Assembly: GCF_019320115.1 (NCBI RefSeq)
Contig: NC_089584.1
Location: forward strand, 106,073,111 to 106,137,110
Direction of reading: 5' to 3'
Length of the DNA stretch: 64,000 nucleotides
Source of the DNA: Miscanthus floridulus
Taxonomy: Eukaryota; Streptophyta; Magnoliopsida; Poales; Poaceae
Made by a program: the position numbers and the translations under genes
Notes under the pieces: generated by a model
What the model was told of the DNA's origin: nothing
The model's input: only the letters and a program-made list of their open reading frames with translations
The model's database searches: none
Shown here: positions 11,064-22,453 of the stretch, one piece after another
Numbering within the stretch: position 1 is the stretch's first letter
Layout: each line of letters starts with the position of its first letter

Positions 11064-14000
11064 TTATTTGTAGGTACCATTGGCATTGGAGGCTTGGTTC
11101 AAATGATATTCATCTTGTTGATCATATAGTTGAGCCAAGTATTGCTAAGTGATGATCATTATCCCAATGCCAAGTAAAAATTGAGTAAAGTCCAAATGTG
11201 CTACAACATACAAGTGTCAAATTCAAGTTGTTGGCGATTCATTAGATATACTTGATGACTTGCAAATAATTGAGTTAAAGCTTGCTAATTGGATGATCAT
11301 GAACTAAACAAGGTATATCTCTTGTTGATCAGTTCATTTGGGTGCATATGAGTTGATTGAATTGGATAAATATGCAATGTTGCTTGCTATGAGATGTTTG
11401 AATGGATAAATTGATTAGTAGTCAAGTTTGGATTGACGTGTGTTGGATAAATTCTTGAGATGATGTTTAGTAAGTGGTGTGAATGGATTTATGTCTTGTG
11501 AGAGTATTCAAACGAGTTAGTTTCAAGTTTGATTCATATTTGATGAAGTATAGCTCAAGTGATTGAAATCTGTCATATATTGAAAATCTGAGTGAGCTAT
11601 GATCTTAGTCATGTTTGAGTAATCAACACTTATTGGATTGGTATAAAAATTGGTGTACATGCTCTAGACTTATGGTATAAGATGCTGTACAAATTTCATG
11701 AAAAATGGATAAGAGATGCTTCGGTTTTGGAGTAGATCTTGTCAGCTATAGTGCAGCAGTTTTCAGCATGTAGCAGTGGTGGAATAATTGAAATCTGGTA
11801 GCAATCTAGAAGTCAAATGAAGCTCAAATTTTTATAGCTGCTAGATAACTTAGTAATGCACACCTCCACCAAATTTTGTGGTATTTGGATTTGTACTTTG
11901 GGAAATATGCTTATTTCTTTGAAGGGTACAAAATATACCAGAAAAGTGACAAATGTTGGATTGATCTAGAGTCACTTTGATTGAAAGGTTCTCAAGTTGG
12001 AAACATGGTCACAAGTGTGTGAGGTACCTAAGTTTGGTTTTGAGATGATCTAGAAGCATGAACAAGTAAAGAGTATAAGGCTATTTGATTGTGGAGTGTA
12101 CTTTGCATACATTCGGTACTCAAATTGAAAGATCAAGATCAAACTCAAGATGAAGTTAAAGTTTAAGTTCTAGTGACTATTGAAAATCATTTGGTAGAAA
12201 AGAAAAGGACTTAAACAAGAAGAAAGAAAAGGACTTAAAGAAGGAATCAAGGTTACTCACCAAGTTAAGTCCATCACCTGGATCAATCAATCAAGTCATT
12301 TCAAGTGAGTATCAAGAATGATTCTAGAAGAGAGGTCACTTCTCCCTAGTGTAGGGGCTTGCCGCCTATGTGTAGGTAAACCAAGTGTGGTACTTGGAAG
12401 GCTAACATGGAAGTGATGATCCGAGGAACATTTGAGATGCTTAGGTGAAGCAATCAAAATGATTGATCAAGAAAAGCAAGCAACACCCAAAAGAGAGCTA
12501 GTCATGATATTTCAAGTGGTATTCTCAAATTGATACTCTCATGCAAGCAAAGATCAAAAGATAAAGCAAGCCAACCACAACAAGAAAGTGCACTTGATCA
12601 TAAGTGGTATTCATTTCATATGGGTGAAGAATAAAATTCAACATGGTATCTATTGGTCTTCACCAAGCTTATAATTGGACTTCACATTGCTATTAGAGTA
12701 ATGAATTGGAATCTATGTGACTATCCTCTACTCCAACATAGCAAAGGTATCATTGTAATGTGTATGATCATTTCATCCCTTACTAGCATATGGTTAGTGC
12801 ATATAGTACATGCTTCATAGGATCATGCATAACAAATGAAATGCTTAAATTCATAGCCTACCACTATTGTTTGAATGATTACTTGATATAGTGGTTAGTA
12901 CATGATTTTGTTCATGAGCTAGTGAACCCAAGTACTTAACTCAATTTGAATTGCTAACAAGTGACAAGTACAATATTGGCAAGATAACCCTTGCAAGAGG
13001 TGTGAAGAAGCTTGTCATTGGTTCAAACCGGACTTGGAAGCTTAGGCAAATTAATTTAGTTCAAGTCAATCATAGAAGCTCATGATAGTGATAAGAGTAC
13101 AAGCACAAGACAACAATGCAAATGGATATCTAGTTTGTTTGTTTCAAATGGTATCTAGACTCAAATATTTTATCAAGAATCTACAAATGATGTCTAGATC
13201 AACTCACAAGTGATATCCTATAAGTGGTACTCATAAAGATAGCAAATGTTCAAGAAATGGTTTTTATTGAACAATCCAACAAGTGGTTTCATACTAGAAG
13301 ATTCTTTCAAGTGATATCACATCTACACATAATATTAATCATACAAGAAAATGGTTCCACAAGTGATCCTCAACTTTAAGTGATCATCAAATGAAGAATG
13401 CATCCCTCACCTACAAGAGCTCAAGTGTATCAAATGGATGACCCATGCTATCACATAGGGGGAGGTGTCACACAAATTAGTATCAAGATCAAAGATCCTA
13501 TGTGTGGTATCTCAAGAAGCCTTACACAAGATATAAGTGGTATGAGTTACAAGTGGTATCTACAAATGGTGTCATTCCAACAATCAAGTGATATCCATAA
13601 AAAATGCAAGATTCAAGTCTCAACCATCTACCCCAAATGCATACCTTTGCATCAATGAGAAGCACACCTTTTATGGAAATTGATGACAAAGGGGGAGAGA
13701 TTGTACAAAGATATGAAAGCTTTGAGAATGAGATCGTACAAGGGAGAGAGATAAGATATAAAAGCTCAAAAAAATAGAGTTTGGACATGGACATGGACAA
13801 AGAGGGAGCAACATTGAAGAAAAGAGATGGATCAAAATTTCTTGGACAAGAGAAGCACGCAAGTAGGGGGAGCAAGCTCATGAACTTTGATTGATTGCAT
13901 TTGATATATGCATATTCATGTGCTTGCTTGCATTGCATAAGCTTTCAAATTCAATATGCATGCTTGTGTGGTGTATGCTAGTTGTAGAACTTGACTGATG

Positions 14001-14430
14001 ATTTGATAACTAGCATGCATAGGATGATAGCTAGACACTTGGTATGCTTTTCAAGTAATGCTAGTACCTTGCTTTTAATGTTGATCTCACAAGGTATCTA
14101 GTGCTTTTATTTCCAAGTAATATCTTGCTAACCATGGTGCTAAGGATGAACTTAAAGGTGCAACTCCGATTGGTACATGCTTCAAAGGTTTATTCTATAC
14201 ACCTTAGCATTATTTTGTAGTAATTACTCTCCCACATTTTCAATCTATGCATATATGCGAGCTTCAAATCAAACACTCTAGCACATATGTAGGGGGAGCT
14301 AATACTATCATTTTTGGGTTTGTGGTACTTGTCCAAAATTATTTACACATGGTAAAATTGCTTGGGCAAGCAACATGAATCCAAAAAAGCTTAATTTCCA
14401 TATCTTTGTAGAGTTGTCATCAATTACTAA
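11064..14430 (+). other. Non-coding interior of element C in place of pol
   Basis: About 3.4 kb of AT-rich sequence has only short, unconvincing frames and no detectable protease, integrase or RT motif. Two repeated motifs stand out. One is near-copies of AAGTGGTATC, clustered at about 12,300-13,600, with an exact copy at 13,551-13,560. The other is GGGGGAG tracts at 13,458, 13,691, 13,866 and 14,292, besides the true polypurine tract. Confidence 0.7.
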
Positions 14431-14442
14431 AAAGGGGGAGAT
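14431..14442 (+). promoter_or_regulatory. Polypurine tract of element C
   Basis: AAAGGGGGAGAT directly precedes the TG of the 3' LTR. In LTR retrotransposons this RNase H-resistant tract primes plus-strand DNA synthesis. Confidence 0.85.
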
Positions 14443-16807
14443 TGAAAGGTCCTTGTGTGGTTTTGGTAATTGAGTGACAACCTAGGTGGACTAATTGTGT
14501 TTATGTGAGATACACAGGTGATTAGTCCATAGGTACATATGTGTGAGCAACATATGCCATGAAGGTGAAAATGGCTTGAAGATGTTGCAAAGCTCACACA
14601 TGTGATGATAAAGGAGCTCATTGCACATGAGACATGACATTGAGTCATGTGATCAAGGTGGAGAAGATCAAGATAAGACTTGGCTTGATGGATCGGTTGC
14701 AAGCGTGAAGGGCAAGTCGGAGGCTTTGGAGCGATGGACCGCGTGGCGGTGAAGCTTGAGCAAGACTAGGCGCCGATGGACGAAGGCAACGGTGAAAAGC
14801 AAGTGAAGTCAAGATCGATGAACCAATATGATCACGTGATGATATGAAGTGGATCATATCATTGTTGATCGTGTTGGTGCATGTGTTGCATCGACAATGG
14901 AGGAGATGAAATGGAATGTACAAGGCAAAGGTATAACCTAGGGCATTTCATTTCACCGGTCATAGGTGTGTAGAGAAGTTTATGACCGGGTTTAGGATAG
15001 ATGGCCATACTATCAAGAGGGGCAAACTTGTTTGCATATCGGTCATCTAGTGCCACTTGAGTGATCTAACTCTGCATCGTCGTTAGGATTGAGTGGCGTG
15101 GCAAGTTGAGTGCTAACATCCTTGAAAATGTTTGTGAAAATATGCTAACACATGTGCACAAGGTGATACACTTGGTGATTGACACATTTGAGCAAGGGTG
15201 AAGAAGATAGAGTTGAAAACGAGTTAGTCGCGCTGGTCACAGAGTGACCGGACGCGTCCGGTATGGAGATCGGACGCGTCCGGTATGAATCTACATGGTC
15301 GGTGTTCGGTAGTGCAGTTGATCGGACGCTGGCAGCGTCCGGTCCAGAGTGACCGGATGCGTCCGATCGTCCGTGGGTGCTTACTGTACTCGACCGAACG
15401 CTGAGACTCAGCGTCCGGTCAGTTTCTAACTAACGCGTCCGATCGGCCCTGGAGGCTTAGAGGACTCGACTGGACATAGTGGCTCTATGTCTGATCATTT
15501 CGAACAGCGCATCCGGTTGGACATATCAGAGAGCCATTGGAGGCAATGGTGGGACACGTGGCGGTCTGGTAGCTATCGGACGCATCCAGTATGGAAACCG
15601 AACACGTCCGGTATTCATGACTGGTGCGTCTGGTGCTGTGTCCGGTCAGTATGACCGGAGCATCCGGTCGGCCCGACTTTTGCCCAGTGAAGGGGTAACA
15701 GCTCTATTTGTTCGTGGGGTTATAAATAGAAGCCATGGTCGGCCTTGGGCCAGCAGCTGAGCACACTAGAGCCTTGGTGGCTTGTGTAGTAGTGCTTGGG
15801 AGCCCTCCATCTCACATATACTTGATAGTGATCATTCGATTGCATGAGAGAGCGATTCTAGTGCGATTGCATCATGAGGTTGCATTGAGTGGCACTAGGT
15901 GATCGAGTTGCAAGTCGGTGGTGCTTGTTACTCTTGGAGGTTGCCATCTCCTAGATAGCTTGGTGGTGGTATCCGTGGAAGCCCACAAGAAGCTTGTGCG
16001 GTGCTTCGGAGAAGAGCTTTGTGAGGGGCATTGTGCTCGCCCCACGGGAGCCACAAAGAGCAACTCTAGTTGAGCGTGTCATTGAGCTACCCTCACTTTT
16101 AGGGTAGGTTCTTGCGGTGGCCGACGTGTGGGCTTGGCGGGTGATGCCAATTAGCCGCCGAACCACCAAGTGAGCGGTCGACACAATGGGGACGTAGCGT
16201 GTTGGCAAGCACATGAACCTCGGGAGAAAAATCATCGTGTCAACCTTGTTCTTCCTGTTGGTTTGCATACTCGTTACACAAGCTTGTAATTACTTTTATA
16301 TACATTGTGCTTGTGTAGTTGCTCTTGTAACTAGTTAGCTTGTGTAGCTTACTAGTTATCTTCTTGCTTGTGTAGCATAGAAGTAGCTCCCTTGCGTGGC
16401 TAATTAGGTTTATGTAACCTTGTTAGTCACTTTGCTTAGTTTGTGTAGCTAAGTATTTGCACTCTCTAATTTAGCATTGGTTGCCTTGTTATTGAGCATT
16501 GCTAGTGAGCTTAGTTGGCTTTGTACTTTTGCTTACTAGTATGTGTAGGAGCTCCCTTGTTGCTTAAAGTACTAGTGGCATAGGTTTGTGTGACCTTGCT
16601 TCTAGAATTGGTTAGGTGAGCTCTTGCTAGCCCGGCACCTTTGTGGCTTAATTAGTATCTTTGGAAGGTGCTAGAGAACATAGATAGAGGGGTGTAGTCT
16701 TGGCTAGACCGATAGTTTTAATTCCGCACTTGTTTTGGTTAGCTGATGCAATTAATTTTTAGAAAGGACTATTCACCCCCCCTCTAGTCCGCCATCTCGA
16801 CCCAACA
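14443..16807 (+). repeat. 3' LTR of element C
   Basis: It starts TGAAAGGTCC after the polypurine tract and ends CCCAACA before the duplicated target ACAAG. The 16-bp CpG palindrome is conserved at 15,247-15,262. Differences from the 5' LTR are mostly C/T and G/A changes, many of them at CpG sites in the palindromic cluster, as expected from decay of methylated cytosine. Confidence 0.95.
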
Positions 16808-17379
16808 ACAAGAGGCGTCCTTTGCTCTTTTGAAGGACAAGCTTACCCACGCACCATTGCTACAACTCCTTGATTTGGTAAGACTTTTGAACTTGAATGT
16901 GATGCTAGTGGAGTTGGCATTGGTGGCATTTTGATGCAAGATGATAAACCTGTTGCTTACTTTAGTGAGAAATTGAGTGGGCCTGTTCTTAATTATTCCA
17001 CGTATGATAAATAATTATATGCTCTTGTTCAAACATTAGAAACATGGCAACATTATCTTTGGCCTAAAGAGTTTGTTATTCACTCTGATCATGAATCATT
17101 AAAACATATTAGAATGCAAAATAAATTGAACCATAGACATGCTAAGTGGGCTAAATTTATTAAATCTTTTCCTTATATTATCAAACACAAGAAAAGAAAG
17201 GATAATGTTATTGCTGATGCTTTGTCTAGATGATATATTATTGCTGTCCCAACTTGATTGTTGTATTTTTGGACTTGAAACAATTAAAGAGCAATATGTA
17301 AATGATGATGAATTTAAAGATGTCTTGGAAAATTGTAAAGAGGACCGAACATGAAATAAATATATGATACATGATGGGT

Positions 17380-18275
17380 TTTTGTTTAGAGCTAACCGCC
17401 TATGCATTTCAGTTGGTTCCGTTCATCTTTTGTTGTTGTAGGAGACACATGAAGGTGGATTGATGGGCCATTTTGGTGCCAAGAAGATAGAGGAGGTGCT
17501 GACCACACACTTCTTTTGGCCATGGATGAGGCGAGATGTAGAGCGGTTTGTGGCTCGGTGTGCCACATGTCAAAAAGTAAGTCATGGTTGAACTCACATG
17601 GTTTATACATGTCTCTTCCCATTCCTTCTATTCCTTAGGCTGATATATCTATGGATTTTGTTTTGGGATTGCCAAGGACTAAGAGGGATAGGGATAGTAT
17701 TTTTGAGGTAGTTGATCATTTTTCTAAGGTGGCACATTTTATTCCTTGTCATAAAAGCGACGATGATGTTCATATTGTTGACCCGTTCTTTCAAGAAATC
17801 GTTCGCTTGCATGGTATGCCTTCTACTATTGTTTCAGATCACGATGCAAAATTCTTGAGTCACTTCTAGCACACTTTGTGGAATAAATTGGGAATAAAGC
17901 TGTTGTTTTCTACAACTTATCATCTCCAAACTGATGGACAAACTGAGGTACTGAATCGCACATTATCCACCATGTTCAGAGCAATTTTGAAGCATAATTT
18001 GAAGATGTGGGAAGAGTGTTTGCCGCACGTAGAGTTTGCATATAAAAGGGCAGAACACTCTACAACCAAGGTAAGTCCCTTCCAGGTAGTGTATGGCTTT
18101 AACCCCGTGCTCCAATTGATCTTTTGCCTTTACCTACCACTGAGAGAACACATAATGATGCTAGAGAGCGTGCTGAGTTTATTCAAAAGTTATATGAAAC
18201 AACAAAAGCAAACATTGAAAAGATGAATGAGAAGTATAGAATAGCTAGTAGTGAAGGTAGAAAAGAAGTATTGAA
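17380..18275 (+). pseudogene. Integrase of element A
   Basis: The zinc-binding N-terminal part is visible as ETHEGGLMGHFGAKKI with WPWMRRDVERFVARC and CATCQK. The core follows: [20 protein letters not shown] with the first catalytic Asp, then [13 protein letters not shown] carrying the second Asp. [15 protein letters not shown] comes before the [19 protein letters not shown] segment. Stops lie near 17,350, 17,590, 17,638 and 17,868, and a frameshift lies near 18,110. Homology stops around 18,275, after a segment that in relatives precedes the C-terminal domain, so the C-terminus and the 3' LTR are lost. Confidence 0.8.
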
Positions 18276-19029
18276 AAGTCACGCTTTAATATTCTTTTAA
18301 ATATTCTCCAATCTTCGTTAATCGCCATGATGTTTTCTCCGAACTATTTTCTCCATGTTTGCTCTCCAAACAATTTTTCGAACCCTCAAATAGTCCTGTT
18401 GATGCTCGGACGCCTCCAGAGATGGCCCTGTCTCCGGCTCCTCCCTACACGTGCTACGGGCTCCGCGGTCTGCGTTATGGGTGGTCGGCAGCGGCTCCTT
18501 GGTCATGCCTGTTCCTCCTACACGTGCATGGGCTCCGCGCTCGATGTTATGGACTATGGGCTAGCTGGGGCTAGAGACTCAGCTATATACTAACTGTTCA
18601 GGCAGTTTATATTAAACATAAATATATTTTCATGCCAACTGATCGCCGAACTGCACACGTCATTTCATCATTGCTGATTTTTCTCCAGAGTTCATATATC
18701 TTTACATCATGTACTACCCGTTCTATATGTTTGTATTGTAGGATCATCGTCCAGGTGATCGGGCCACCTAGTGCTTGGACTTCTCCGCCGATCAACTGGT
18801 CAAATCGCTTGGTTCATGGACTCTATCGCCGACCAGTTGATCAGACTGTTCGCCGGTCGTTTCTACTCAATGTTCACTTCGCCGCCGACCAGTCGACCAG
18901 ACTGTTCATCGCTCGTGCTTCATTGCCAGCGACGCCGGTTACTCCTCGACCCTCGGATTCTTCGTGCTCGAGGACTAAGTGGGCACACTTCACCGCACGG
19001 ACATCGTCAGCTACATCGGTGCTCAGACC
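18276..19029 (+). other. Unassigned repeat-flank sequence
   Basis: Neither strand shows a convincing gene. Variants of CGCCGACCAG recur around 18,780-18,900, leading into the 37-bp minisatellite. This is probably the 3' non-coding part of another gypsy-type element, continuing beyond the solo LTR at 19,502, but I cannot place its left end. Confidence 0.3.
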
Positions 19030-19501
19030 TCACCGCCTATGCCAGGCACTCCTCGGTGCTCGGACCTCGCCGCCTACGTCAAGGACTCCTCGGTGCTCGG
19101 ACATCGCCGCCTACGCTGAGGACTCCTCGGTGCTCGGACATCGCCGCCTACGCTGGGGACTCCTCAGTGCTCAGACATCGCCGCCTATGTTGGGGACTCC
19201 TCGGTGCTCAGACATCGCCGCCTACGCCGGGGACTCCTCGGTGCTCAGTCATCGCCAGCGACGCCAGAGACTCCTCACTCCTCGATGCTCGGACATCACC
19301 GCCTACGCCGGGGACTCCTCGGTGCTCGGACATCGCCGCCTACGTCGGGAACTCCTCGGTGCTCGAACATCGCTGCCTACACCGAGGACTCCTCACTCCT
19401 CGGTGCTTGGTCATCGCCAGCGATGCTAGAGACTCCTCACTCCTCGGTGCTCGGACATTGCCGCCTACGCAGGGGACTCCTCAGTGCTCAGACATCGCCG
19501 C
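19030..19501 (+). repeat. 37-bp minisatellite, left part
   Basis: Units like TCGGTGCTCGGACATCGCCG plus CCTACGCTGGGGACTCC repeat with a 37-bp step (for example 19,051, 19,088, 19,125). Some units are longer variants carrying CACTCCTCGGTGCTCGGTCA and CCAGCGACG. Since 37 is not a multiple of three, each frame cycles through the three readings, and the forward frames stay open. The array is cut at 19,501 by a solo LTR and resumes at 21,860. Confidence 0.85.
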
Positions 19502-21859
19502 TGAAAGGTCCTTGTTTAGTTTTGGTAATTGAGTGACAAATTAGGTGGACTAATTATGTTTATGTGAGATACACAGGTGATTAGTCCACAGGTACATGTG
19601 TGTGAGCAACATATGCCATGAAGGTGAAAATGGCTTGGAGATGTTGCAAAGCTCACACATATGATGATGAAGGAGCTTAAATGCACATGAGACATGACAT
19701 TGAGTCATGTGATCAAGGTGGAGAAGATCAAAACAAGACTTGGCTTGATGGACCGGTTGCAAGCGTGAAGGGCAAGTCGAAGGCTTTGGAGTGATGGACC
19801 GCGTGGCGGTGAAGCTTGAGCAAGACTTGGCACCGATGGACGATGGCAACGGTGAAGAGCAAGTAAAGTCAAGATCGATGAACCAATATGATCACGTGAT
19901 GATATGAAGTGGATCATATCATTGTTGATCGTGTTGGTGCATGTGTTGCATCGACATTGAAGGAGATGGAATGGAATGCGCAAGGCAAAGGTATAATCTA
20001 GGGCATTTCATTTCACCGGTCATAGGTGTGTAGAGAAGTTTATGACTGGGTTTAGGATAGATGGCCGTACTATCAAGAGGGGCAAACTTGTTTGCATATC
20101 GGTCATCTAGTGCCACTCGAGTGATCTAACTTTGCATTGTCGGTAGGATCGAGTGGCGTGGAAAGTTGAGGGGCTAACATCCTTTGGGAAATGATTGTGA
20201 AAATGCTAACACACATACACATGGTGGTGTTGGCACATTTACAAAGGAGGTGGTGTTTGTAGGGTTGAGATGGGTTTGGGTCCCTCTCTATTGCGCTGGA
20301 TTTTCTATTGCGCCGGATGCAAATTCTTGTGGTTAGCACATTGGAGCAAGGGTGAAGAAGTTAGAAGTGAAAACGAGTTGGTCGCGAAGACGCTGGCGTC
20401 GGTCAACTGACCGGACGCTGGGTCTGAAAGCACTGGACACTGGGAGCATGCGTCCGGTCGAGCTGGTCGGTCGGCACAGTACCGAGGGTATTGCACCGGA
20501 CGCTGTCTGTGTCCGGTCAAGGTGGACCGGACACGTCCGATCGAAGAAATATGCCTCGGGAGGCTTACTAGAAACGACCGGACGCTGAGGATTCAACGTC
20601 CGGTCAGTTGAAGCTGCTGCGTCTGGTCAGGTCAAGTGACCGTTGGAATTAGGACATGTGGCCATCTGCGGGCGACCGGACACTGAGGTCCAGCGTTCGG
20701 TCAACACGACCGGAGCGTCCGGTCGGCCCGATTTTTGCCCAGTAAAGGGGTAACAGCTAGTTTAGCCCTTGGGGCTATAAATAGAAGTGGCCTTCGGCCA
20801 TGGCTGGCAGGGAGCACCTTGGGGGACTTTTGTGTCCATGCTTGAGAGTGCTTAGGAGCCCTCCATCTCACACATACTTGATAGTGATCATTCGATTGTG
20901 TGAGTGAGCGATTCTAGTGCGATTGCATCGTGAGGTTGCATCGAGTGGCACTAGGTGATCGAGTTGCAAGCCGGTGGTGCTTGTTACTCTTGGAGGTTGC
21001 CACCTCCTAGACGGCTTGGTGGTGGTCTCCGTCGAAGCCCGCAAGAAGCTTGTGCAGGGCTCCGGAGAAGAGCTTGTGAGGGGTACTTGTGCTCGCCCCG
21101 CGGGAGCCGCGAAGAGCAACTCTAGTAAAGCGTGTCATTGAGCTACCCTCACTAAGGGGTAGGTTCTTGTGGCGCCCGACGTGCGGGCTTAGCGGGTGAT
21201 GCTAATTAGCCGCCGAACCACCAAGTGAGCGGTCGACACAACGGGGACTAGCGTGTTGGCAAACACGTGAACCTTGGGAGAAAAATCATCGTGTCAACCT
21301 TGTTCTTCCCGTTGGTTTGTATCCCCATTACACAAGCTTGTAATTACTTTTATACATATTAAGCTTGTGTTGTTGCTCTTGTAATTAGATAGCTTGTGTA
21401 GCTTGCTAATTACCTTCTTGCTTGTGTAGCATAGAAGTAGCTCCCTTTCGTGGCTAATTTGGTTTTAGTAACCTTGTTAGTCACATTGCTTAGTTTGTGT
21501 AGCTAAGTATTTGCGCTCACTAATTAGGCATTGGTTGTCTTGTTATTGAGCATTGCTAGTGAGCTTAGTTAGCTTTATGCTTTTGCTTACTAGCATGTGT
21601 AGGAGCTCCCTTGTTGCTTAAAGTACTAGTGGCATAGGTTTGTGTAACCTTGCTCCTAGAATTGTTTAGGAGAGCTCTAGCTAGCCCGGCACCTTAGTTG
21701 CATAATTAGTATCTTTGGAAGGTGCTAGAGAACATATATAGAGGGGTGTTGTCTTGGCTAGACCAATAGTTTTAATTCCGCACTTGTTTCGGTTAGCCAA
21801 CGTGATTAATTTTAGAAAAGACTATTTACCCCCCTCTAGTCTGCCATCTCGACCCTACA
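19502..21859 (+). mobile_element. Solo LTR of element C family
   Basis: This 2,358-bp copy begins TGAAAGGTCC and ends GACCCTACA. It is flanked by GCCGC at 19,497-19,501 and 21,860-21,864, a 5-bp target duplication. No interior is present. It differs from the LTRs of element C in the block at about 20,190-20,340, which contains its own sequence including two near-copies of TTTCTATTGCGC, so it represents a sub-family. Confidence 0.92.
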
Positions 21860-22140
21860 GCCGCCTACGCCGGGGACTCCTCGGTGCTCGGACATCGCTG
21901 CCTACGCTGGGGACTCCTCGGTGCTCGGTCATCGTCAGCGACGCCAGAGACTCCTCGCTCCTTGGTGCTCGGTCATCGCCAGCGACGCTAGGGACTCCTC
22001 GCTCCTCGGTGCTCGGTCATCGCCGCCGACGCTGGGGACTCCTCGCTCCTTGGTTCTCGGTCATCGCCAGCTATGTCGGGAACTCCCTAGGTGGTCAGAC
22101 ATTGCCAGCTACATCAGGGACTCCTCGGTGCTCGGATCTT
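21860..22140 (+). repeat. 37-bp minisatellite, right part
   Basis: The array interrupted at 19,501 continues here with the same unit, plus longer units with GACTCCTCGCTCCTCGGTGC. It degenerates after about 22,100. The 5-bp target repeat shows that left and right parts were one array before the LTR inserted. Confidence 0.8.
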
Positions 22141-22453
22141 GCTACGTCTCGTCGGTGTGCTATCAAGCTGCTCCATGCCGTTCAAATCAAGGTGCTGATC
22201 TTGGGCAGTACATCTAGGGTCTTGATATGTGCATGTCAGACGACATCGGCAAGCTTTCAGACTTCTTTTACCCTGCTACAAGATTCATTCTTCATCTTCT
22301 AGTAGGCTCAGGGACTAAGTGGGCACACTTCACCTTGCGGTGAATGTGCTTGTTCTCATCTCGAGGCTACGCTCGGGGACTGGCTGCCTACTCGGCTGGT
22401 CTTCTACTTTCTGACCCTAGCACCACGTGACTACATCACCTACTGTCAGGATC
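22141..22453 (+). other. Spacer with polypurine-like CTCGGGGACT repeats
   Basis: No gene is visible. Phrases such as CTCAGGGACTAAGTGGGCAC and GCTCGGGGACTGGCTGCC resemble the repeated polypurine-tract neighbourhood that precedes 3' LTRs of Tat-type gypsy elements. That fits the LTR-like block that follows. Confidence 0.35.

Larger units (their letters stand above)
6606..16807 (+). mobile_element. Element C: complete non-autonomous LTR retrotransposon, 10.2 kb, Sirevirus-like
   Basis: Two LTRs (2,364 and 2,365 bp) start TGAAAGG and end in CA. They are flanked by perfect 5-bp duplications ACAAG at 6,601-6,605 and 16,808-16,812. Primer binding site, gag-like ORF and polypurine tract are in the usual order. 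Protease, integrase, RT and RNase H were not found in the 5.5-kb interior, so movement would have depended on another element. A hand count over the first 360 bp of the LTR pair finds about ten differences, suggesting a fairly recent insertion. CpG-rich palindromes in the LTR and repeated GGGGGAG tracts before the 3' LTR are features reported for Copia-type Sireviruses. That assignment is inference. Confidence 0.9.
6511..17234 (+). pseudogene. RNase H region of element A, interrupted by element C
   Basis: The left part reaches 6,605 (FHWGEEQ) and the right part continues from 16,813 (ASFALLKDKLTHAPLLQL), then a DASGVGIGG pattern with the first RNase H acidic residue. Later come [20 protein letters not shown] and a DHESLKHI segment, ending VIADALSR near 17,230. 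Everything from 6,606 to 16,812 belongs to the inserted element C plus its duplicated target. Stops (for example near 17,010) mark it as dead. Confidence 0.8.
817..18275 (+). mobile_element. Element A: decayed Ty3/gypsy retrotransposon (CRM-like), split by two insertions
   Basis: Gag, protease, reverse transcriptase, RNase H and integrase are recognisable in gypsy order on the plus strand, all with stops or frameshifts. A reverse solo LTR (3,069-4,249) and element C (6,606-16,807) interrupt it. Removing each insertion with one target duplication restores continuous homology. The 5' LTR is truncated at its left end and the 3' LTR is absent: homology stops just after the integrase C-terminal region near 18,275. 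CRM-like (centromeric chromovirus) assignment rests on the family LTR beginning TGATGAGGACAT and ending near CATCA, and on the style of the integrase tail. I see no chromodomain, so the lineage call is tentative. Confidence 0.75.

Noticed and set aside
18632..19532. Two long overlapping plus-strand ORFs (265 and 253 codons)
   Set aside because: They are produced by the 37-bp minisatellite, which has no stops in any forward frame. The residues cycle with the repeat and no domain is present.
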